43,316 bases of DNA from Saccoglossus kowalevskii (taxonomy: Eukaryota; Hemichordata; Enteropneusta; Harrimaniidae): NCBI RefSeq assembly GCF_000003605.2, contig NW_003123905.1:419731-463046 (forward strand), in the 5' to 3' direction. The first letter of the stretch is position 1. Every line of letters begins with the position of its first letter. Both the position numbers and the translations under genes were made by a program. Below the pieces are notes generated by a model. That model saw only the letters and a program-made list of their open reading frames with translations. It was not told the DNA's origin and searched no databases. Shown in pieces: positions 28,704 through 39,000 of the stretch.

Positions 28704-29306
28704 AATTTGAAAACACATTCTATGATTTCTGAGATAGTAGCATAGAAGAAATTATTTTAATTTGAAAACACATTCTATGATTTCTGAGATAGTAGCATAG
28801 GAGAAATTATTTTAATTTGAAAACATTCTATGATTTCTGAGATAGTAGCATAGGAGAAATTATTTTAATTTGAAAACACATTCTATGATTTCTGAGATAG
28901 TAGCATAGGAGAAATTATTTTAATTTGAAAACACATTCTATGATTTCTGAGATAGTAGCATAGAAGAAATTATTTTAATTTGAAAACACATTCTATGATT
29001 TCTGAGATAGTAGCATAGGAGAAATTATTTTAATTTGAAAACACATTCTATGATTTCTGAGATAGTAGCATAGAAGAAATTATTTTAATTTGAAAACACA
29101 TTCTATGATTTCTGAGGTAGTAGCATAGAAGAAATTATTTTAATTTGAAAACACATTCTATGATTTCTGAGATAGTAGCATAGGAGAAATTATTTTAATT
29201 TGAAAACACATTCTATGATTTCTGAGATAGTAGCATAGGAGAAATTATTTTAATTTGAAAACACATTCTATGATTTCTGAGATAGTAGCATAGAAGAAAT
29301 TATTTT
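28704..29306 (+). repeat. 55-bp minisatellite, 11 units
   Basis: Units begin AATTTGAAAACACATTCTAT at 28704, 28759, 28814, 28867, 28922, 28977, 29032, 29087, 29142, 29197 and 29252. Unit 3 lacks two bases (CA). The only recurrent variant is TAGAAG versus TAGGAG; unit 8 has one private G (GAGGTAG). Confidence 0.97.
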
Positions 29307-30166
29307 AATTTTTAATTTAGTTCTTTACAGATTATTTCATTATTTTGAACTTTTATACAAAGAGAAAAAAACAATTTTTCACAAGTGAACCGGCCATGTA
29401 AACATTTTTTCCGTTAGAATACTATTATGTTTATCTCAAAAAAATTTTGTTTGTGACCCCAGTTGTTTATCACTATGACCTTATACATGATGTGTATATC
29501 AATATATACGTATATTATATTCACAATGCATCAGTAATTCCCAATAACTTTCATAAAAATGCAGAAATAATCCTGAAAAATATAATATCTTACTTGGTTT
29601 CAGTGTCATTATTTTGAATAATTTGTATATTAGCATTTAAATGCATATAATTGTACATCATAATTTTCATTTAAATGGCCATAAATAAAAAAAAATTTAA
29701 ACTGACACTATTGTTTTTAAAATTCAAGCGTGACATGTTCAACCAGACGTAAAATCCTTCGAGAGGGAACAGAACTTCAAATTTCATGAATGCATCTATT
29801 GTAATACATTGTATAGGAATGCATCAGTATTCAGAAAACACACAATTTTAAAACTTAGTCTAATTCCTCAGGCTAACTGAAAATTCTAACAGAAATATAT
29901 TTTTTAATTAAGGGGTTGGAGATTTAAAACCCCCAAAAATTTAAAAACCCTACACAGGAGAAAAAAAAACAAATTTGATATAAGCAAACCGCAAAATCTT
30001 TACTTTAATATCATTCACGACAAAACTTTAGCTTATCGTAAAGAAAATCAAATAATTTGTGTAGTTTTTTCCACTATCTCTTCTGCAAGAGTTTAAGTCA
30101 ACTCCAAATCCAAAGTAGTGACCTTCACAGCGTGTGAAATTGGAGCCTTGAAATCCCAGTGAGATA

Positions 30167-30373
30167 CTGTAAAATTACTAATTTTCACTGGGTTTAAATT
30201 TCGCTGATTTACCATTTCAGGATTATTCAGTGGGTTTTAAATTCATGGTTTTATCATTTAGATAACGTGTTCTATGCTAAATTTTACATATTAACTGGGT
30301 TTTAATTTAGCGCATTTTCCTGTCAGCGCAATAAGCGAAATTAAAACCCCGTGAATAATTAATCCTTTTACAG
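30167..30373 (-). mobile_element. Family B miniature element
   Basis: CTGTAAAATTACTAATTTTC to AATCCTTTTACAG between TA pairs, in reverse orientation to the 6805 copy. Confidence 0.9.
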
Positions 30374-30727
30374 TATACAGCAATTCTATAAATACATTCC
30401 TCTTTTTTTAATTTCAACCCTGAATGATTCCACCAGTATGTTAGATATTTATAGTTAAGTCTTAGTTCTTTATAATCATGACAATTTTCTAATCTTCCAT
30501 GTTGTAACAAAGTAGTTTAAAGTAAAGTTTATTAAAATCTGGTTTAGCCTAGATCTAGTAATGTTGTTTTTTTCCAGAATAATATTGAAATTTGAGAAGT
30601 TACAAATGTACATTGCATGCATATGTACATGTATGATGCATTTTTGACCTATTTTTCTGCTTTGTCAAGCTTACTAATACTCAATCAAATCAATATATAG
30701 ATCCCAATACATGATTTGCCATTCACT

Positions 30728-30985
30728 ATGAGATCTTGTGTATTGTGTGAAAATCGCGAACTGACCATCCGTCTGTCGCAAAAGTTAAATGATTTGATTT
30801 TGAACTTGAATTTCCTTTTGATAGCTCTTTCGAAATTTAGATTTTTTGAGAGAGCAAATATTGAATAACTTTAAAGACCGAAAAATACTCTTAAAATACT
30901 TTCGCGTTTGTTGAATTTTACGTGATGTTTTGACGTCACTACGACGCTATGACCTTTGACCTGTTTTTACATATGAACAGAAAAT
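30728..30985 (+). repeat. Dispersed family E repeat, copy 3
   Basis: GAGATCTTGTGTATTG, GATTTGATTTTGAACTTGAA and CACTACGACGCTATGACCTT are shared with the 15140 copy. Confidence 0.75.
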
Positions 30986-31162
30986 ACTAGTTGTCTATTA
31001 CTGTACTACAGTATCCCATAATGTGTTGCCATCAGCTTCTAAGATCCATTGCACTTTGCAGACATTTTAAACACCCTGGTCACCTGAGCTCACCCTTCAA
31101 CCTTACATTACCATTTGCATTTACCCTAGTTTCAATCTTTACCCTCTGATACCTTTAAACTA

Positions 31163-31354
31163 CTGTGGAATACTTTATTTTCGCTGAAAAGGCTTTTTTG
31201 GCGTTTTGTATGGAATTTATTTTCACTGATTTTTGATGAGTTTAATGTGAAATATAGAAAAAAAAGTATATTCGCTGGATTTTATTTTCACAGAGTCTTC
31301 CCTTCAGCGAAAATAGCGAAAATAAATTCCAAGCGAAAATAAAGTATTCTACAG
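31163..31354 (+). mobile_element. Family A miniature element
   Basis: CTGTGGAATACTTTATTTTC to GTATTCTACAG between TA pairs. Lacks the GGAATTAATTTTCGCT block near the left end. Confidence 0.9.
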
Positions 31355-32024
31355 TAGGCTATAATTCAGGCCACTCCCTGTTTATCTTCTTTAGTCTATT
31401 GAACCTTTTCTTGGGTCTAGAAAAACTTGTACAGACTGAGTATGCTTGGTTTATTATATTACGGATATTGTGAACTGAGATGAAACCAAAGTCATTCTGT
31501 TTTAGTATAAACACAGGATATGAAAACACTGTTCTTCCTGGTCTGCTATCATAATCCAATCACTGTGTAGGTCTCATTACTAAGAATACTGGTAGCTGCA
31601 ACGCAATGTCCTTCTAGTATGGGTCGGCAACTCTAAGGCATGTACAGTATAATAATTAATACATTCAGACTGCGATCTACAATGTATGCCAACACAATGT
31701 CTGATCTCGTTTATTGGCATTTATGCACGTGATATATCGATATTTACCATTACAATCCACTCAGTTCACATGTACGTTGTTTGTTGTGAGCGTCATCATA
31801 ATTGTCTCAAAATAAGATTTGGTCAAAAACTTTTCTGGATATCGAATTCATATATTAATAAGGGCTATTATTATACATCTGTCACCGTAACGTCTTAGGT
31901 TACAGCGTGCCGTAATTTTGCGGTATTTTATAGGGTATTTTCTACCTACCATATAAGGAAATGCGAATTCCAAATATGGAATAATTATGCGCATAAGCGT
32001 CCTCTAATAATAAAAACAAACTGG

Positions 32025-32272
32025 CTGCCACCAGGGTTTGACCGACTCCACACAAAGAAGTTCGCTGATTCTGGTCTGAACATTTTGGATTTCTGCATTC
32101 CCCTGATGTATCCTTGGAAGGAGAAGATGTATATTATATAATAAGGTTATTACAATGATACCTCAAAGTGTGCACTCACTCTACACCGTCGCATAAACCT
32201 CCACTGCGCGTCGGTCGATACTCCCGCTGTACTGTCTTCGTGCATACTTTGAGGTTATCCACGTAATAACCT
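32025..32272 (+). repeat. Family G repeat, copy 3
   Basis: Ends in a hairpin, GGTTATTACAATGATACCTC against GAGGTTATCCACGTAATAACC, flanked by TAA at 32142-32144 and after 32270. Confidence 0.75.
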
Positions 32273-32544
32273 AACATGATTAGAAATGGCAATGTCTGTG
32301 TATATGCATCTCTAAAAACATATTCCACTTATGGCAAATATCTTAAATTACCTGTATTACAGCACTGTACATCAACTAATCAGGCCAACAATAGCCCTTT
32401 GGTTATCAGGGGTGGGATATCAAAAATACCCAATTGGCTGTATTACATTGAACAGGCATGATACATTGGATTAACAAAATTATGAGTTGATCAGCGTTTT
32501 CCCCTTCATCTGCAGAGCATACAAAGTTGCAATGGTGATTTTGA

Positions 32545-32600
32545 ATCAATGAAAGTCAATGAAAATTCAATGAAAATTTAATGAAAATTCAATGAAAACT
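32545..32600 (+). repeat. Short 11-bp tandem array
   Basis: About five imperfect copies of TCAATGAAAAT. Confidence 0.75.
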
Positions 32601-34669
32601 GAAAGAACAATCGATTTTAATCAATGTATTTGAACTTGACCTTACATGCTGTTACATAAATTTGGAAAATTTCACATACATGCTACACAGTATTAAAAAA
32701 ACAAAACATCAAAGACTCGTTCTTTCCCCGCAAATATTTACTTGTACCCCTTCAACTGGCCAATGAGTGTCCTTGAATTTTCATGGTTATATACCAGTAC
32801 TGCAACTTGGTTTAAATATAGCATGGTATATTAACTAGTACATAATGTGAAACAGTGTGCCCTCTTAAACATTTCAAGACTCATTTTGCAGAAGTCTTGA
32901 ATCACAATGGGATTTCAATAATCAGGTTGAGTCACCTTGGTAACTGCTTGAGGGAGAGGTACATGTATTGAAAGCAAAATAAAAATTGTACGTGGGTGTA
33001 TGAAGTTTCTAAAGTCACAGACTGAACTGACAATGTTGTATTATAAATTCCAAGTATAGTAAGACGTTTTTCGAGATCACTACATATATATCAATCTAAA
33101 ATTTTTTGTTGCGTCATCGGCATGCCAAGGAAATGCGCATAATTGTGTTACAACTAATCTGAAGATGTCAATGACACATCATATCTGGTTAGAGGCTACA
33201 CTGATGACAAACATTTGTGAATATGATTTGAAATATTATATCAAAAAAGAGATGTTGTTAATTTTCAGTTATGTACCACATGCAATGGTTACTGGACATG
33301 CTGAGACACTGTGCTAAATGATTACACTCTGACAAGACGGTGGTCTCTTTGAGTTTTGTATATGTTTGATGTTCAAACCCATCAAGAGAAAACAAATATA
33401 CGAATCAGTGTATCAATGTAACTGAACTTTGTTTAGATTCGCAGAGATTTTTGAGGTCACTAAAATTAATAATTATTTGTTATTAAAGATGCTATATAGA
33501 TAAGTATTTTTGATCAAATTTAAATAAATGTGTTTACTTTACTGCATCTAAAGAGAAATAATAAATATATCAGTATGATTTGTTGGGAAATATAAATATT
33601 CTTTGAAAGCAAACGTAGCAGTATTTGTTGGAATAAATGATGTAAAATGCAAATGGTTCCCAGATTTCCATCCACAGCTGTTCTCAGTTTTGTGCTGAAC
33701 TCGTAACAACCTTGGGAGGTGGTACGGTATAAGTTTGAATATCTTGTAAACAAACCATGCATTTTAAAATGCAGATCATATACAGCGTCGCGTAGGTCTT
33801 GTATACCGAACACGTGGAGGACTGTCAACATGAACCAGACCTTGTTTTTGAATTGTCTATTTAATTTAATTTGCAATCTACAATTTAAACAAAATCATTC
33901 AATATACCCATTGCTGTTTGCGCATACAATTTTATGCTGTACTAATACCCTAGTAACTGACATGGGTTGAATATTAAATTAAAAATTAACGAAAAATGGC
34001 AATTAATCTCATAAATTAGCTACTGTTTACTGTATGATTCACAGTCATCTTCTGAGTGTCTGATTGGCTGGTATTTTTAGTGCAAAGTTCACGACCTATA
34101 ACATCCATTCGGTTGTTTCTTTATGTGATATTATGATACCTTAACATACGTGTACCTGCATGCACAATGTGCTGGTGGTCTGCCTCACAGTTACGGTCTA
34201 AAGACGTTATACAATTACTCATCTTCAATAAATTGTTGTTTGGTTCCTTCTCTGATTGGTATGTTAAAAACACTGCAATGTTGTTGCTTTTGTACATACA
34301 TGTATACCATAATCCTTTCATTGGTTGGCCCGCCATGTTTGTACCGAAACAATATTTTCTGTTTGAACTTTCAGTTTGACCACCTTGCAGGAAATGGACC
34401 AGATGCTATCTGGTTGTTTATTTTTATTTGCGTCCTTGCGTTTCCATGTTTTGCTCTTTTCTTTAGTTTCAATATTGACATCTTCAATTCTACAACCACT
34501 GAAAAAAAAAAGTCTGCTTACAACCCTTTAAAAAATATAATTTGTCCTTGGATAATTCAGTCACATAAAATAATTTGATATGGTTCCGTAAATGGTAGTA
34601 TATGTAGTATTTTTTGTGTGGACTCAAATGGTTATTATGTTATCCCTCTAAATATGCAAAAACTGAATA

Positions 34670-34879
34670 CTGTAAAATACTTTATTTTAGCTAGAATTAA
34701 TTTTCGCTGAAAAGACTTTTTGGGTTTTTTGTATGGAATTTATTTTCACTGATTTTTGACAAGTTGAATGTAAAATATAGAGAAAAAAAAGTATATTCGC
34801 TGGATTTTATTTTCACGGAATCATCCTTTCAGCGAAAATAGCGAAAATAAATTCCAAGCGAAAATAAAGTATTCTACAG
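34670..34879 (+). mobile_element. Family A element, first of a tandem pair
   Basis: CTGTAAAATACTTTATTTTA to GTATTCTACAG between TA pairs. Followed by ATGCAAAAACTGAA, which also precedes it. Confidence 0.9.
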
Positions 34880-34896
34880 TATGCAAAAACTGAATA

Positions 34897-35111
34897 CTGT
34901 AAAATACTTTATTTTAGCTAGAATTAATTTTCGCTGAAAAGACTTTTTGGGTGTTTTGTATGGAATTTATTTTCACTGATTTTTGACAAGTTGAATGTAA
35001 AATATAGAAAAAAAAGTTACTAGTATATTCGCTGGATTTTATTTTTACTTGATCATTCCTTCAGCAAAAATTGCACAAATTAATTCTAAGCGAAAATAAA
35101 GTATTCTACAG
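34897..35111 (+). mobile_element. Family A element, second of a tandem pair
   Basis: The left half is nearly identical to the 34670 copy. The right half differs and carries an extra ACTAGTA next to TATTCGCTGG. Confidence 0.9.
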
Positions 35112-35712
35112 TATGCAAACAATACTGAAATTATTGTGAGAAAAATGATGGTTCTTAAAAAGCATTTACAAAAAGTAAATTAAAGTTAAAAAGTATTTCC
35201 TGGCTTTATTTAAAAATCGACATGCACAATTCAAAACATAATAAATATTCATATATTTATTGTGGTTATGTTTGCACATGTTCTGTTCATACTTGTCACG
35301 TACGTGTACAATATTACCAGTATGTTTTTAAAAATTAAAAATTCTTCTGGGAGTACATGTACTCTATACGCTAGAAATACAAACATATATTTCAATATTA
35401 ATACTGATTTTAAATATTAGTATTTACATGTGATTTATGATATATCAATAATTACTCATCAGTCAGCTGATACAGTCAGGTATGGAAACTATGCCGTGAG
35501 ACATCTTGAGGGTTAATTATTTACTCAAAGCGAGAAGATGTATATCAGCATCCCTTTCTTTATACTTAAATTTTATTTTCACATGCTTGCTCGGCAGCCA
35601 CACATCGCGAAGCATTCTTGAATTAGCATTTAATAAGCACCGTGGTTGGTACGTCACATTTGTCACATGTTATCTGATATTCCACCGGCCGGGGAACACG
35701 GCTTTATCAGTG

Positions 35713-35795
35713 CTATGTACACACAGATTGGCGTAATTGACAGTTTTACCTCGCATCCACACTTGTGTCTGTTCAAATCAGCTGTGTGTACATAG
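35713..35795. repeat. Inverted repeat with perfect 14-bp arms
   Basis: CTATGTACACACAG at 35713-35726 and CTGTGTGTACATAG at 35782-35795, with a 55-base loop, 220 bases upstream of the first certain TSG101-like exon. Confidence 0.75.
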
Positions 35796-36015
35796 TACAC
35801 CTACTCGAAAGCATGTCAGATATTTGAAAAAGAACAAAACAACTGCCAACGTTAGTTGTTATGATTGACTATTCTTGTATTAAGTTCAACTATTTTAAAT
35901 TGTAATTATGAATTTAGGAATACGAGGTAAGACAGTCATCATAACTTTGTACAACAACTCGTGGTTCGCAAAATGTGTCCAGTACTCAATTTTATTTTTA
36001 TTTCTTGCATTGCAG

Positions 36016-36077
36016 GAAGAAACAAGATGGCTGCCGTCAGCCCAAGTCAGATCAAAACACTGTGCAGGAAAGCAAAG
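36016..36077 (+). CDS. TSG101: TSG101-like first certain coding exon, with upstream acceptor
   Basis: Acceptor GCATTGCAG|GAAG after a T-rich tract, donor AAG|GTATGG. The ATG at 36027 gives MAAVSPSQIKTLCRKAK. The 11 bases before it (GA AGA AAC AAG) are open in frame, so this may be an internal exon preceded by 27888-27897. Confidence 0.85.
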
Positions 36078-39000
36078 GTATGGTAACCAGAAAAACAATG
36101 TGACCCCCGACCTGAGCAGTTGCTTGGTCCCTATTATCTCGGCTGAATGGATATTCAGAATAGAATGGGATTTCTAGTTCCTCTATTGTACTGCATTGTG
36201 TGTTATGTCACTTAGGAATGTAATCGTTATAGTGTAATTTTGAGTGCATTAAGAGAGGTACCGTCAAATAATCTTTTTAGAATTCTCTCCTTATTTAATA
36301 TCATGGTCTCAACTTGAATTGTGTTTTATTTCTGTCCATGTCGGTTGTGGTAATCAATGAACTTCCAAATGTTATCAGGTTATCGGCAATTAGTATCCAC
36401 ATGTAACTAAGTGACTGTAATATTACATGTAGCTGCCTCAATCTGTATAATCTGATAACTTTTTGGTGTTAAGTACTTTAATAATAAAGATATCTATAAA
36501 GTTGATTAATATTAGATAATATCTGATAGAAATGAAAATACTCCGATGGAATCTGATAGATTCAATTATTTAAAACATTGTAAAATCCATCAAATGACAT
36601 TTAACCTTTCATCTCTCAACCATTTGATCTTCAACCTTTCAAACCTCAGAGCCAACTTTTGTCACATTTTAACAAAATGCCCAAATTTTTATTTTATTTT
36701 TGAGACAAAATTAATGACTAAATTACAGACAAAATGCATAAAAATGTGTGAAATCTTGGCGAGAAAAATAATGGTGTTCTGCGAGTTGGCCATTACATTT
36801 TTACTGCTAGAAATGTTCCCTATTCTGTACTTTAAGAGCGTTTGCAAAAACAAAAACATTGCTTCTGCAGTAACTACCTGTCAAAATCTGAGACCCGAGT
36901 GAAATCAATATTTTGTGAATATTCTTGACCTAACAAAATCTGCAAAAAATAGTCTTAAAAATTAATTACAGTATTTATTACTAACATGTATCAGAGAATG
37001 AATCTTATGTGAAACGTTACAGTCTGGTAGATTATTCTGTGTTTATGTGTTGTTTATTTACACGCTTGAATGTTTTGCCCACAAGCAGGTCTGCTTGTAC
37101 AGTCTTTAAAGAGATTGCATGTCACACCCCTAAAAATTACTGATATTTTACAGATACACATAAAACATTGTGTGCGTGTGAAAACTACCAACCATATCCT
37201 GTACCCTTAACACCCACAGAATAGACCTTAGTCACAAATGGTCGTAGAGATCTCTTTTAGAGCCCCCAGCTCATCCCTCAGCCCCGATACTAGTAGTGCT
37301 CCATTCTCATCTTGTCCACTGTGTTTCGAACAGTGGATGTGATTGCGGTACAAAATGAAACACTTTAAGAAGCAAAGTTGCGTGGTTCTCCTCTCTAGTT
37401 AACATAAAAAAATACAATGTCTAGTTTAAGCTGTTCTCCAAAATTCTTCAAAGCATTGTCATTAGTTTTAGATTGATATTTAAATTTTCATGAAAATTTA
37501 AGTTTTCTTTCATTTTTTGTGAAAGTCTGACAAAAAATCTTAACATAGGTGTGACCTGTACATTTTTAAAATGGTATGTGCAGTGACTGGTGGCTTAATA
37601 CTTAGTTCAGACCTTATGGGCTTTTATGATGTATACATTACATGTTATAGGTGACTTTGTTGGCACATAGGAGCTCACTGTGTTCTACCTAAGCTGCATT
37701 ACCCAGGGTAAACAGTGACTATATAACAATACGCAGTACACACTTCCTGAAAGTTATGAATCGATTATCATTATTTTCTGAAATAAGTTATTCTGTACGT
37801 GTGATTCTTTATCAACGAAGTCGGATTCCACTGATTCTATCACTTGATGCTAAAAATGTGAAATTTTATATTTATATTAAAAACTCAAATTGCCTGTCCA
37901 TTAATCAGGTTGGAGAAAGGAAAGGTGCCTGTCCTATTTGATGGTGTAAATTCAATTTATTGAATATTCAAAATATATCAGTCATTTCTTTGTTGCCAAC
38001 TTTAGTACCAGGGTAATTTGAACGAGTGTTAAGACAGTGTATGGTTTGATTTGTGTACGATTGACGTACAAATTGAAATATCTATAATTTACACAAAAAG
38101 AGAAAATGATGGTTATAAATAGTCCCACAGTCTCGCTCACATCGAAAGTCATGTGGGCTCAAACATGTATAAAATAGCACTAGCAACGGAAACAGACGAG
38201 AAATGCATACATATGTTTGAAAGAATATTATGTAAATTATTATATAGTCTCAAATTATCACCGCGCAATTAAAAAAACAAATAAAATCCCTGAAACAAGG
38301 ACGTTGATGTTATTATTTTTAATCATTGCTCTTTGACTTTCCGTGCATTCACTTATGTGTTAAGGAACTGTCATGCACACTATGAAAGCCATGAATTCCA
38401 CAGATATACTAAATTGATCTCTGCTTTTCCACATTAAAATATTGTTAAATTAACTGAAATTGCTATATATCAACATTTGCATGAATTATAGTTATTTCAA
38501 TGGGAGTATCAAGCGTATGTGAATCATGCATGCATTGAACGCAAATCATACGCGAATCAATCCATACACTGTCTTCACACTCATGTAAATTGTAAATTTC
38601 CCTTTTGATCATTGAAATCTTATCTTATTCACATATCCACGAGGACAATTTTGATATTTTAAATTTTTTTGAACGTGATTTGGCAGCAATTTAAATTTTC
38701 TCATTCAATCAAAACTTAACAGCTTTCATTGAAGGTGAAATCAGACTATCTGGGCCCAGCAGGCCTTAATTTTAAATCCTGGATCATGGTTTTCAATTGA
38801 GACATATCTTTTTTCAATGTGTTTATTTCCTCATTACAGAAACTGTAAAAAAAAGTTGGGCAACCAGCCACTAGAATCCAGAGATTTGCGTCAATCCATA
38901 ATTAGGGTTGAACAGATTAATATGGTTCATGTTAAAAACTATTTATTACAGGTAACTTTGTTTGTAAGATTGTTATTTACAAATACATTTTTATTTTCAG

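Larger units (their letters stand above)
27898..36015 (+). other. Long non-coding stretch, possible intron 1 of the TSG101-like gene
   Basis: Holds the 55-bp minisatellite, family B (30167-30373), E (30728-30985), A (31163-31354), G (32025-32272), an 11-bp AATGAAAATTC-type array near 32545-32600, and the tandem A pair (34670-35111). No exon is supported in 29307-30166, 32601-34669 or 35114-36015. Confidence 0.5.

Noticed and set aside
28704-29306. CRISPR-like array
   Set aside because: Units are contiguous and identical along their whole length with no unique spacers, in a eukaryotic intron or spacer. It is a minisatellite.
33520-33876. 118-codon open frame, minus strand
   Set aside because: No recognisable motif, it overlaps another unsupported frame on the plus strand, and no neighbouring exons continue it.
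34150-34578. 142-codon open frame, plus strand
   Set aside because: Hydrophobic AT-rich translation with no recognisable domain or family motif, lying between repeats in a probable intron. The length is unremarkable for AT-rich DNA of this size.
36546-36902. 118-codon open frame, plus strand
   Set aside because: Lies wholly within a TSG101-like intron, with low-complexity F/L/K-rich translation.
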